The notes beneath the pieces are model-generated. The model did no database searches. It was not told where the DNA came from and saw only the letters and a program-made list of their open reading frames with translations. Source: UBA2965 sp036526135 (GTDB taxonomy: Bacteria; Pseudomonadota; Gammaproteobacteria; Pseudomonadales; Azotimanducaceae). Taken from it: 29,935 nt of DNA. Position 1 is the first letter of the stretch. Each line of letters opens with the position of its first letter. The DNA lies in the NCBI GenBank assembly GCA_036526135.1, contig DATCZA010000005.1:1-29935 (forward strand). Reading direction: 5' to 3'. The position numbers and the translations under genes were made by a program. This document shows positions 16,249 through 23,565 of this stretch, one piece after another.

Positions 16249-17082
16249 TCAAAGCTCCCGCAACCGATCGACCACTTCTTCCAGCTTGCTCATGTGCTCT
16301 GCCGGCGACAGCCCGCCGCCCAGGGTCCGCAGGCAGAGGTGCGTCAGCCCGGCCTGCCGCCACCCCACAACCCGGTCCTGCCACTCGGCCTCCCGCGGTC
16401 CTACCACAGCTACACCCGCCTCCGTTCCTATCTCCCCAGGATCACGTCCCGCTTCCCGTGCCGCCCCGGCGATGGCGCCGTCGAGCGCGGGAAGCTCCTC
16501 GGGCGTGCACAGCACGAACCAGCCATCGGCAAGCCGGCCGATGCGGTGAAGAATCCGCTGCGCTGGAACCCCGCGGGCGCCGATCCACAGGGGAATCGGG
16601 CGCTGCACGGGCAAAGGGTTCAAGCCCGCCTCGTTGACCTTGTCCCAGCGCCCGTCGAAGCTCACGATCTTCCGGGTCCACAGCAGTCGCAGCAGCTTCA
16701 TCTGCTCCTCGCAGCGGGCGCCACGCGTCGTGTAGTCCATCCCCATGGCCGCGTACTCGTCCGGGCTGCCGCCGACGCCGATGCCCAGCCGCAACCGGCC
16801 GTTAGAGAGCACGTCGATCTCCGCGGCCTGCTTGGCAACCAAAGCCGTCTGCCGCGACGGCAGGACGATGACCGACGGCACGAGCTCGATGCGTTCGGTC
16901 GCGCCGGCTATCCAGGCGAGAAGCGTCAGGGGCTCGTGCAGATGCTTGTTACCCTGACGCAGCACCTGGTCGGGTACCCGGAGATGGGTCAGCCCGAGGT
17001 GCTCGGCCAGCTGCGCGAACGCCCTGATAGCACCCAGATCGTTTTCAAGCTCCCGCACGGGTAGCGATACGCCGATTCGCAT
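16249..17082 (-). CDS. LLM-class (luciferase-like) flavin- or F420-dependent oxidoreductase
   Basis: A 277-residue TIM-barrel oxidoreductase. It has the N-terminal MRIGVSLPVRE, VPSVIVLPSRQTALVAKQAA, LSNGRLRLGIGVGG (92-105), the TTRGARCEEQMKLLRLLW block (about 118-135) and a WIGARG strand. The TRGxRxEE block is typical of the LLM group that includes many F420-dependent enzymes, but FMN-users share it. The start has GGGAGG 6 nt upstream. The gene ends 127 bp before the cysD start on the same strand and follows the MFS gene after 82 bp. It differs clearly from the LLM proteins at 308-1321 and 18464-19219, so it is not a recent duplicate of either. Substrate unknown. Confidence 0.85.
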   Translation of the reverse strand: MRIGVSLPVRELENDLGAIRAFAQLAEHLGLTHLRVPDQVLRQGNKHLHEPLTLLAWIAGATERIELVPSVIVLPSRQTALVAKQAAEIDVLSNGRLRLGIGVGGSPDEYAAMGMDYTTRGARCEEQMKLLRLLWTRKIVSFDGRWDKVNEAGLNPLPVQRPIPLWIGARGVPAQRILHRIGRLADGWFVLCTPEELPALDGAIAGAAREAGRDPGEIGTEAGVAVVGPREAEWQDRVVGWRQAGLTHLCLRTLGGGLSPAEHMSKLEEVVDRLREL

Positions 17083-17164
17083 GTGGATCCTCCCTTAGAG
17101 TTCTCCCTCGCGACGCCGAGAGGGTCAGTTTTCGAGATGAGTCAGCCTGTTGTGTCCATCACTT

Positions 17165-18385
17165 TCACGACGCCCGTTCAGCGCTTGCAAGAGCGAGCGG
17201 CTGAGGGCGCGGGGTCATGAACGCCATGGCCAGAGCCGCCGGAACCATGATGCCGACGAAGAGCATCCAGGCGTCATCGTAGGTTCCCGAGGCGTCGCGC
17301 AGATTCCCGGCGATCCAGGGACCGATGGCAGCAACGGTGGTGAACGGCCCAAGCAGGCCCATGACCCGACCGAACGCGGCCGGCCCGAAGCGGCTGCCCA
17401 CCACCGCGCCGAGCAGCGGCAGGAAACCGCCCGCCGCGAATCCCAGCAGGCCACTGATCACCACCAGCAGCCCGTACGCCGGGGTCCGGGTCATGAGCAC
17501 CAGCGAGACGATGAGCACACCCACGGCGATCCAGTAGAGCAGGCGATGATCCAGGCGATCGGACATGGCGCCGAAGAACACCTTGCCGGCCACCATCACG
17601 ATGGCCATGAGCGAGACGAGGTATGACGTGGCTCGGGCGTCGATGCCGAGATCGGCCGTGTAGGGCGCGAAATTCTGCTGGGCGGCGCCAAATGCCGCCA
17701 TCATCGGCGCGAACGCGATGACGGCCACCCAGAAGGCCCGTTCCGAGAGAATGGTGCGCGTCGTCCATTGGGGGAACGCCACCGGGCTGGTGCCGTCGGG
17801 CCGAGATGCCTCCGGTTCCGGGGCAACGCCGCGATCGCCCGGCGTGTTACTCACCACCAGCCAGACCACGGGCACCACCACGACCACCACCAGGGCAGCC
17901 AGGACCAGGTTGGCCTGGCGCCACCCGTAGGCGGCTATGAGCCAGGTCACCAGCAGCGGGAGCACGAAGCCGCCCAGGGAGGTCCCCACCGAGGACAGGC
18001 CGATGGCCGTGCCCCGACGGGCGAAGAACCACTTGGCCGCCAGGGTCTGAGCCGCCAGCGGTCCCGCCAGCAGCGCGCCGGCAACGAACAGAACCGAATA
18101 GATGAGGCCGATCTGCCACAGCGCGGTGGCGTGAGCGGCAAGCGCCAGGGCCGCAGCGAAACAGACCGCGCCCGCAACCACCAGAGCCCGGATCGACAGG
18201 TGGTCCATGGCGCGGCCCGCGAAGGGTGCCGCGCAGCCCATCACGATCTGAACGGTGACCAGGATGGCCATGACCTCGCCCCGGCTGCTGCCGAACTCCG
18301 CGCGCCACGGCGCCACCCAGAAGGTGAAGCAGAAAAAGCCGATGCCGAAGACCACGGCCTGGAACAAAAGCCCCACGCCCAGCAC
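17165..18385 (-). CDS. MFS transporter (true start probably further upstream, near 18439)
   Basis: From the first canonical start (GTG 18385) the product has 406 residues and about 12 membrane helices, with a central loop rich in Pro/Asp/Glu (NTPGDRGVAPEPEASRPDG). MFS landmarks include GRAMDHLSIRALV after helix 2, a WFFARRGTAIGLS segment, and SDRLDHRLLYW in the second half. It resembles the monocarboxylate/oxalate-formate-like group. The GTG is probably not the true start. In frame just upstream lies RWYYGWN, the conserved lead into helix 1 in this group, and the frame stays open to the TGA that stops the preceding LLM gene. An ATC at 18439 with GGGGAG 8 nt upstream is the best placed candidate. 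It sits 3' of an LLM oxidoreductase and probably shares its message. The cargo is unknown. Confidence 0.82.
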   Translation of the reverse strand: MLGVGLLFQAVVFGIGFFCFTFWVAPWRAEFGSSRGEVMAILVTVQIVMGCAAPFAGRAMDHLSIRALVVAGAVCFAAALALAAHATALWQIGLIYSVLFVAGALLAGPLAAQTLAAKWFFARRGTAIGLSSVGTSLGGFVLPLLVTWLIAAYGWRQANLVLAALVVVVVVPVVWLVVSNTPGDRGVAPEPEASRPDGTSPVAFPQWTTRTILSERAFWVAVIAFAPMMAAFGAAQQNFAPYTADLGIDARATSYLVSLMAIVMVAGKVFFGAMSDRLDHRLLYWIAVGVLIVSLVLMTRTPAYGLLVVISGLLGFAAGGFLPLLGAVVGSRFGPAAFGRVMGLLGPFTTVAAIGPWIAGNLRDASGTYDDAWMLFVGIMVPAALAMAFMTPRPQPLALASAERAS

Positions 18386-18463
18386 GTTCCAGCCGTAGTA
18401 CCAGCGGGGTTCGGTTCGTGCTCGCGGCGTGCCGTCGATGTTGCGGGCTCCCCGGGGCCTGGG

Positions 18464-19219
18464 TCAGGCGACCAGGCGCCGGACGTCCGCGGCGGATGGC
18501 CCGCCGGGCAGGAGCATGACCACGGCGTCATCGAATCCAGCCTCCGCAAAGCGGCCGAGCAGGTCGCCGGTTTCGCCCAGGTCGGTGCCGGCTCCGAGCA
18601 GGATGGTGGACACCACGGCGCGCCTTCCACCGGCGGCGCGGTAGCCATCCAACGCCTCCACCACCTGGTCCGGGGTGCGGTAGTGGGCAGAAGCGATCCA
18701 GCCGTCAAATGACGCGGCCGCTCGCTCGACGCCCTTGCCCCACGAGCCCAGCAGCAGCGGCAGCCCGCCGAGCACGGCCGGCCAGGGAGAGAGATTGGTC
18801 TCCCCCGCACGCCCTTCCTCGAAGAGCTGCCTGAGCACCTCGACCGACTCGCCAAACGTCCGGAAGCGGGAAGCGTAGTCCCGGCCGAAGGCGTCGAAGT
18901 CCGTCTGGGTCGACCCCGCCCCCACCCCGAGCAGCACACGCTCGCCGGCTACCTGCCGCAGCGAAAGCGCGCGGTGAGCCAGATCGACCGGGTGGTAAAG
19001 GGGCACCTGAACCACCGCAGTGCCGAGCTCTACCTTTTCGGTCACCGCCGCCGCCACGGAAAGCGCGACGAAGGGGTCCGTGTACATGGCGCCACGCCCG
19101 ATGGCCTGGGCCGACCAGAGACTTTCGAAACCCTCGCCAGCGTATCGGCGCGCCTGATCCGCCAGCGCATTGGGCTCGGACGCGTCGACGATTGGTCCCA
19201 GCAATGCCCCAAGCCTCAT
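18464..19219 (-). CDS. LLM-class (luciferase-like) oxidoreductase
   Basis: A 251-residue member of the luciferase-like family. It has MRLGALLGPIVDASEPNA, GFESLWSAQAIGRGAMYTDP, LGTAVVQVPLYHPVDLAHRA, GERVLLGVGAGSTQTDFDAFG and LPLLLGSWGKGVERAA. It is shorter than many LLM proteins but both ends are intact. The start has a very strong Shine-Dalgarno, AAGGAGGAG, 5 nt upstream. The stop codon TGA lies in the same frame as the downstream MFS gene, so the two open frames are separated by that single stop. The next gene upstream on this strand is a class III CoA-transferase, 30 bp away, so CoA-transferase, LLM and MFS probably form one operon. Cofactor (FMN or F420) and substrate cannot be read. Confidence 0.85.
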   Translation of the reverse strand: MRLGALLGPIVDASEPNALADQARRYAGEGFESLWSAQAIGRGAMYTDPFVALSVAAAVTEKVELGTAVVQVPLYHPVDLAHRALSLRQVAGERVLLGVGAGSTQTDFDAFGRDYASRFRTFGESVEVLRQLFEEGRAGETNLSPWPAVLGGLPLLLGSWGKGVERAAASFDGWIASAHYRTPDQVVEALDGYRAAGGRRAVVSTILLGAGTDLGETGDLLGRFAEAGFDDAVVMLLPGGPSAADVRRLVA

Positions 19220-19249
19220 GACAACTCCTCCTTCATTCGAATTGATCGC

Positions 19250-20470
19250 TCACTCATCGTTGGCGGCACCTTTTAAGCCCATTTCTCGAAGCACCTCTTC
19301 CGTATGCTCGCCCAGCATGGGCGGTCGGCGGTAGAGGCCGGTGGGGGTACCCGTGAACTTGATGGGGGTGCCCACGATGGAAACTTCCCCGTTTTCTCCC
19401 GGCAGTTCCACCTGGCTGACCATGCCGCGCGCCGCCACGTGGGGGTCGGCGAAGATGTCCGCAGCGGTGTTGACCGGCCCGCACGGCACCCTGCCCCCGA
19501 GCGCGGCCACCACCTCGGCCCTGGTGCGCGTCGCCGTCCAGTCTGACACAACGCCCTCCACGAAATGCTGGTGTTTGCGCCGCACGAACGTGTTGCGCGT
19601 CTTCTCGTCGTCCACGAGGTCGGGCCGGCCGATGGCCTGACAGAGCGCCTGCCAGTGTCCCGGACCAGGAGCGGCGATGGCCACCGCGCCGTCCGAGGTC
19701 GGGAAAATGCCGAACGGGCAGAGGTTGGGATGATGCGCGCCCCGGGGGCCAAGCTCCGTGCCGGCGTAGCCGAAGTTGGCTATCACCGTCTCGGAGAGAA
19801 ACATCACGGCATCGTACATCCCCACGTCCATGAACTGCCCTTCGCCCGTCCGTCTGGCATGGTGGACGGCCGCGACCACTCCCAGGGCGAGCAGAGTCCC
19901 CGGATAGAGATCGCCTATGCTGGCGCCAGCCGGAAACCCGTGAGAGCTCTCAGGCCCCGTGATGTGCGCGATGCCGCCCATGCTCTGCGCCACGATGTCG
20001 TAGGCGGGCCACTCGGCGTATGGACTGCGGCCCGTGCGCGGATCCCCGAAACCCCGGATGCAGCCATAGACCAGGGCCGGGTTGCGCGCCCGCAGCACCT
20101 CGTAGCCGAGCCCGAGGCGATCCATCACCCCGGTTCGCATGTTCTCGATGATGGCATCCGCCTTGTCGCACAACGCCAGGAGGGTCTCGCGCCCCGCCGG
20201 GGTCTTCAGATCAATGACCACACTGCGCTTGTTGCGGTTGACGCTGGCGAAGTAGCCGCCGAAATCGCAGCCGGCCGACTGGTCCGAGTTTGCGTTGGCG
20301 TAATCCTCGGGCAGCGGCGGCACGCTTCGCGCCACATCCCCGCCCGGCGGCTCCACCTTGATGACGTTGGCGCCGAGGTCGGCAAGAATCGCCGCACCAA
20401 ACGGCCCCGCCAGCGCCATGGTGCAATCGATGATGGTGATATCGGCCAGCGGCCCAGAGGGCTCGTTCAT
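19250..20470 (-). CDS. Class III (CaiB/BaiF family) CoA-transferase
   Basis: A 406-residue family III CoA-transferase. Recognisable blocks are LADITIIDCTMALAGPFGA, GANVIKVEPPGGD, NRNKRSVVIDLKTPAG, DAIIENMRTGVMDRLG and IRGFGDPRTGRSPYA. The catalytic Asp is most likely Asp187 in GASIGDLYPG. The C-terminal RRPPMLGEHTEEVL is present, so the gene is complete. Start ATG 20470 is chosen over an in-frame position 24 bp upstream because GGAGAG lies 7 nt before it. It is distinct from the CoA-transferase at 9219-10415. It diverges from the MFE-2-like SDR and heads the CoA-transferase, LLM, MFS run, which suggests acid uptake, activation to a CoA ester and oxidation. Substrate unknown. Confidence 0.88.
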   Translation of the reverse strand: MNEPSGPLADITIIDCTMALAGPFGAAILADLGANVIKVEPPGGDVARSVPPLPEDYANANSDQSAGCDFGGYFASVNRNKRSVVIDLKTPAGRETLLALCDKADAIIENMRTGVMDRLGLGYEVLRARNPALVYGCIRGFGDPRTGRSPYAEWPAYDIVAQSMGGIAHITGPESSHGFPAGASIGDLYPGTLLALGVVAAVHHARRTGEGQFMDVGMYDAVMFLSETVIANFGYAGTELGPRGAHHPNLCPFGIFPTSDGAVAIAAPGPGHWQALCQAIGRPDLVDDEKTRNTFVRRKHQHFVEGVVSDWTATRTRAEVVAALGGRVPCGPVNTAADIFADPHVAARGMVSQVELPGENGEVSIVGTPIKFTGTPTGLYRRPPMLGEHTEEVLREMGLKGAANDE

Positions 20471-20493
20471 GCGCCATCTCTCCTCCCGGAGCA

Positions 20494-20566
20494 ACTATAC
20501 CCGCACCGATCGGGCCGGCACACCTCGAAGCGCCCGTGGCCGGGCGACCCCGCTTTTCGCTAGAAT
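20494..20566. promoter_or_regulatory. Divergent promoter region with a 6-4-6 palindrome
   Basis: The 137-bp gap between the CoA-transferase (minus) and the SDR (plus) holds two plausible -10 boxes: TATAGT on the minus strand (20499-20494) and TAGAAT on the plus strand (20561-20566), each five of six to consensus. Neither has a good -35 hexamer at the right distance, suggesting activated promoters. CGCCCG (20531-20536) and CGGGCG (20541-20546) form an exact inverted repeat with a 4-bp loop. It covers the spot where the rightward -35 would sit, so a regulator bound there could control the SDR. The pairing is short and could be chance. Confidence 0.35.
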
Positions 20567-20607
20567 TTTCGATCTCGACAAACAGGCGAAACCGCCGGGG
20601 GAAGAAC

Positions 20608-21483
20608 ATGGGCATGTTGGATGGCAAGGTAGCGCTGGTCACCGGAGCCGGTGGAGGGCTTGGCCGCGCCCACGCCCTGCTGCTGGCGCAGCACGGCGCT
20701 GCGGTGGTGGTCAACGATCTGGGCGGCGCCAGGGACGGCTCCGGAGAGGGGCACGCCATGGCCGACCAGGTGGTGGCCGAGATTGAGGCGGCGGGCGGCA
20801 GGGCCGCAGCCGACTACGGGTCGGTGAGCGATCCGGCCGCAGCGAAGCAGATGGTTCAGATTGCCGTGGACCGATTCGGCAAGATCGACATCTGCATCAA
20901 CAACGCCGGCATTTTGAGAGACAAATCGTTCAAGAACATGACCGATGACATGTGGGACGTCGTGGTGGACGTTCACCTGCGCGGGACCTACCTGGTCGCC
21001 AAGGCGGCCTGGGACCAGATGATCGAGCAGGGAACCGGCGGCCGGATCATCAACACCAGCTCCACCTCCGGGCTCATCGGCAACTTCGGTCAGGCCAACT
21101 ACGGCGCCGCCAAGGCGGGCATCGCCGGGCTCACCCGGGTGCTGGCGCTGGAGGGGATGAAATACGGCATAACCGTCAACACCCTGGCCCCGGCCGCCTG
21201 GTCACGCCTGACCGAGGACATCATGCCCGAAGGCATGGAGGAACGGCTGGCCCCGGAGAAAGTCTCTCCGGCCGTGGTCTGGCTGTGCACCGACGACGCA
21301 GCCAACGTTACCGGCCGTCAGTTCTGCGCCGGGCAGAACCGGGTCTCGCTGCTCTCCTGGCAGGTGACCGAGATCGCCGACAAGAACGCCATGGACACGC
21401 CGTGGACGGTTGAGGAGATCGGCGAGCGCATGCAGGCCACCATGGACGCCTGGCCCAAGCTGCTCAAGCCCATGGAGGTCTAG
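20608..21483 (+). CDS. SDR-family dehydrogenase, MFE-2-like (3-hydroxyacyl-CoA dehydrogenase type)
   Basis: A 291-residue SDR resembling the dehydrogenase part of peroxisomal multifunctional enzyme type 2. It has TGAGGGLGRAHA (12-23), VVVNDLGG with an inserted GSGEGHAM loop, NNAGILRDKSFKNMTDDMWD (from 98), catalytic Ser near 152, and Tyr165-x3-Lys169. The NDLGG plus NNAGILRDKSF combination is the hallmark of this subgroup, which oxidises (3R)-hydroxyacyl-CoA esters. Start ATG 20608 has GGGGGAAG 3-4 nt upstream and gives the family-typical MGMLDGKVALVTG. It converges on glyoxalase II with 7 bp between stops. A role in side-chain beta-oxidation, together with a MaoC-type dehydratase, would fit the neighbourhood. 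Confidence 0.88.
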   Translation: MGMLDGKVALVTGAGGGLGRAHALLLAQHGAAVVVNDLGGARDGSGEGHAMADQVVAEIEAAGGRAAADYGSVSDPAAAKQMVQIAVDRFGKIDICINNAGILRDKSFKNMTDDMWDVVVDVHLRGTYLVAKAAWDQMIEQGTGGRIINTSSTSGLIGNFGQANYGAAKAGIAGLTRVLALEGMKYGITVNTLAPAAWSRLTEDIMPEGMEERLAPEKVSPAVVWLCTDDAANVTGRQFCAGQNRVSLLSWQVTEIADKNAMDTPWTVEEIGERMQATMDAWPKLLKPMEV

Positions 21484-21490
21484 GCCGCGG

Positions 21491-22285
21491 CTACCAGGAG
21501 TTCCTGAGCTCGCGGAGCTTCACGAACACCTCATGAGGGGTGGGCTCGTCCGGCAGGTCCGGAAACGCCTCCCGCAGGCGGTCGATGACCGTGCGGCTCG
21601 TCAGCCGGAAAAAGGTGTTTATCTCCTTTTCCTGGGCCATGGACGTCACGAGAGCGGCGTCCGGGTCGTGATTCGCCTCCAGCTCCTTCAGAAGCGCTGC
21701 CGCGGCCTCGTTGTCGGGCTCCCGGTCCAGGGTGAAGGCCAGGTTGTTGGTGATGTAGTCATGTCCCGGATACACGAGGGTGGTTTCCGGCAGCTGATCG
21801 AGCTGTGAGGCGAACGTCTGGTAGAGCTCGTCGGGATGCCCCCCGCCATGACAGTTGCCGGCCCCGGCGTTGAACAGGGTGTCGCCACAGAACAGGGCCG
21901 GCGTCTCCGTCTGGGACAGCAGGCAGACGTGGGCCATTGTGTGGCCCGGCGTATCCAGCGCAAGCAGCTCCACGGTTCTACCCACCTTGACCACGTCGCC
22001 CGCATTGAGCGCGACGTCCATGCCCTTGATGCTGCGCTGGGCGTTGGCGTGGGCCAGCAGCTTTGCCCCGGTGGCCTCGATCACCGCACCGTTGCCGCCG
22101 GTGTGATCCGGGTGCTCGTGGGTATTGAGAACCTGGGTGATCTGCCACCCCTTGTCCCGCGCGCGGGCCAGGCATTTCTTGTGGTCCAGAGGGTCGATGG
22201 CCAGCGCCTCGCCCGACTCCGGACAGACGATGAGGTAGTTGAAGTTTCGGTAGGAGTTACCGGTCCAGATCTGCTCGACGATCAT
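21491..22285 (-). CDS. gloB: Hydroxyacylglutathione hydrolase (glyoxalase II) type metallo-hydrolase
   Basis: A 264-residue metallo-beta-lactamase-fold enzyme. The metal motif is T-HEHPDH (His56, His58, Asp60, His61). Later ligands lie in DTPGHTMAHV, FCGDTLFNAGAGNC and VYPGHDY. The C-terminal glyoxalase II block is present with MAQEKEINTFFRL. Together these support hydrolysis of S-lactoylglutathione to lactate and glutathione in the cytoplasm; a related thioester hydrolase is the alternative. Length matches the family (about 250-260). There is no clear Shine-Dalgarno before ATG 22285, and an 8-bp inverted repeat touches the start. The M48 protease gene lies 54 bp upstream on the same strand. 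Confidence 0.86.
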   Translation of the reverse strand: MIVEQIWTGNSYRNFNYLIVCPESGEALAIDPLDHKKCLARARDKGWQITQVLNTHEHPDHTGGNGAVIEATGAKLLAHANAQRSIKGMDVALNAGDVVKVGRTVELLALDTPGHTMAHVCLLSQTETPALFCGDTLFNAGAGNCHGGGHPDELYQTFASQLDQLPETTLVYPGHDYITNNLAFTLDREPDNEAAAALLKELEANHDPDAALVTSMAQEKEINTFFRLTSRTVIDRLREAFPDLPDEPTPHEVFVKLRELRNSW

Positions 22286-22332
22286 GCGCGTGCCCGTTTA
22301 GTCGAAAGCGTCAGTGTAACCCACGCACGCGC
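22286..22332 (-). promoter_or_regulatory. 8-bp inverted repeat abutting the gloB start codon
   Basis: GCGCGTGC (22286-22293) and GCACGCGC (22325-22332) are exact reverse complements, separated by 31 bp. They occupy most of the 54-bp gap between the M48 protease and gloB. On the minus strand the second arm ends directly at the gloB ATG (22285), where a ribosome site would be expected and none is recognisable. A hairpin here could hide the start. The loop is long, so a protein-binding site or chance is equally possible. Confidence 0.25.
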
Positions 22333-22339
22333 CCGGGAC

Positions 22340-23134
22340 TTACCGACGACAGTCGGGGTTGCGCCCCGCCGAGCGTGCCTGCAGGGAGAGGTCCATGGCG
22401 CGGCGCATACGCTCGTTGAGGTCACGCATGCGCGTCTCCCCGGAGGGGTGCGTCGAGAGAAACTCCGGCGGCCGGGCGCCCCCGGATTCCGCCATGTTCT
22501 CCCAGAGCCTCACGCTCTCGCGGGGATCAAAGCCTGCCTCGGCCATGAGGTCGAGACCCATCAGGTCCGCCTCGCTCTCCTGGGCCCGGCTGAACGGCAG
22601 GAGCACGCCGACCTGAGCGCCGAGCCCTAGAAGCCCGTACAGCTGATTGCGCGCGGGAGAGCTCGTCCCGCCGGCGATCTGCACGACCTGCAGGCCCGTC
22701 TGGGTGGCGTAGGTGGTCGATACCCGCTCGTTCGAGTGGCGCGCCAGCACGTGAGCCACTTCGTGCGCGATCACGGTGGCGAGCTGGTCCTGGTTTTCGG
22801 CCACATCGAGCAAGCCGGTGTAGACGCCGATCTTGCCCCCCGGAAGGGCGAAGGCGTTGGCCTGATCATCGGCAAAGACGGTGACCTCCCAGTCGGCCAT
22901 CCTGCCGTCGGGCATGGCCAGCACCACGTGCTCGACCACGCACTGAACGTAGTCGTTGACGCCGGCCGTCGGCTCGCGGGGCGTCTGCTGCTGCATCTCC
23001 CGGTAGGCGGCTACCCCCATCTGGTCCATTTCCGAATCCGGAAACAGGATGAGCTGACTGCGCCCCATGGGCGAGGTCGCGCAGGCGGACAGCGCGCAAA
23101 CCATGATCAGGAGAAAGAGTCGTTGTGTCTTCAC
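22340..23134 (-). CDS. M48-family metalloprotease lipoprotein
   Basis: From GTG 23134 the product has 264 residues and starts MKTQRLFLLIMVCALSAC, a lipoprotein signal with lipobox LSAC (Cys18). The zinc motif HEVAH is at 124-128 (VIAHEVAHVLARHSNERVS) and the third ligand is in RAQESEADLMGLDLMAEAG. The region between has a hydrophobic stretch (LYGLLGLGAQVGVLLPF). This is the BepA/LoiP-like group of envelope proteases that help outer-membrane protein quality control. GTG 23134 is preceded by GGGGAT and places the signal peptide at the N-terminus; a longer frame from 23257 would bury it. It carries no TPR repeats, unlike BepA, so it is closer to the small LoiP type. Confidence 0.87.
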   Translation of the reverse strand: MKTQRLFLLIMVCALSACATSPMGRSQLILFPDSEMDQMGVAAYREMQQQTPREPTAGVNDYVQCVVEHVVLAMPDGRMADWEVTVFADDQANAFALPGGKIGVYTGLLDVAENQDQLATVIAHEVAHVLARHSNERVSTTYATQTGLQVVQIAGGTSSPARNQLYGLLGLGAQVGVLLPFSRAQESEADLMGLDLMAEAGFDPRESVRLWENMAESGGARPPEFLSTHPSGETRMRDLNERMRRAMDLSLQARSAGRNPDCRR

Positions 23135-23304
23135 GGGATGATCCCCATGTGGCCCGCGGAAAGGATGCGCGAACTGCCCGAGAGAGACAACACGCGCGCC
23201 ACCCTCTCCGGGCATTGTAGAATGTCCATCTACGGGGTTGACCGGATGCCATTGCATTCGTTCCGTCCGCTAGCATGACTCGAAAGCCAACAGGACACAT
23301 TCCA

Positions 23305-23520
23305 ATGACCGACATACCGGACGTGGGCGCTCAGGACCCCGAGCTCAAGAACTCGCCAATTGCGCTGGAGAGCGACGAGGAAACCGTGCTGCTCAGAGAA
23401 GAGATCCCGGACGAGCCCTTCTGCTACTTCAATTCCGAAGCATTTCCAAACGGCGCCGTGGTAAAGAGCGGCCCGATGAAGCTGCGCTGCGATCTCGGGA
23501 TCTGGGTGCCGATCGGCTAG
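23305..23520 (+). CDS. Small protein, DUF1496-like
   Basis: A 71-residue acidic protein, diverging from the M48 protease gene. The second half, CYFNSEAFPNGAVVKSG then MKLRCDLGIWVPIG, follows the pattern of DUF1496 (Cys-Tyr, then a Gly-Ala-Val-Val turn, a second Cys and a Gly-Ile-Trp end). DUF1496 proteins I know of have a signal peptide; this one has an acidic, disordered-looking N-terminus (MTDIPDVGAQDPELKNSP) and none. ATG 23305 has CAGGA about 9 nt upstream; an ATG at 23275 in frame lacks a site. The two cysteines may pair. Function unknown. Confidence 0.6.
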   Translation: MTDIPDVGAQDPELKNSPIALESDEETVLLREEIPDEPFCYFNSEAFPNGAVVKSGPMKLRCDLGIWVPIG

Positions 23521-23542
23521 CGCTCAATCGGGAGCCCGAAAA

Positions 23543-23560
23543 GGCGTCGGGTTCGACGCC
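23543..23560 (-). terminator. Rho-independent terminator in a convergent gap
   Basis: GGCGTCG (23543-23549), loop GGTT, and CGACGCC (23554-23560) form a perfect 7-bp stem. On the minus strand the stem is followed at once by TTTTC, so it should terminate the helix-hairpin-helix gene ending at 23566. An outer stem, AGCCC (23533-23537) with GGGCT (23563-23567), brackets it. The small DUF1496-like gene ends at 23520 on the other strand, so the structure may serve both directions, though the plus side lacks a T-run. Confidence 0.65.
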
Positions 23561-23565
23561 ATGGG

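Noticed and set aside
17100..17130. Weak inverted repeat CCCTC...GAGGG between the MFS and LLM genes as a terminator
   Set aside because: The stem is only 5 bp with a 10-base loop and no T-run, so I do not call a terminator.
18464..18466. In-frame TGA between LLM and MFS genes as a selenocysteine codon
   Set aside because: No selenocysteine insertion hairpin is evident just downstream, both neighbours are complete families on their own, and a strong fresh Shine-Dalgarno follows. Ordinary termination is more likely.
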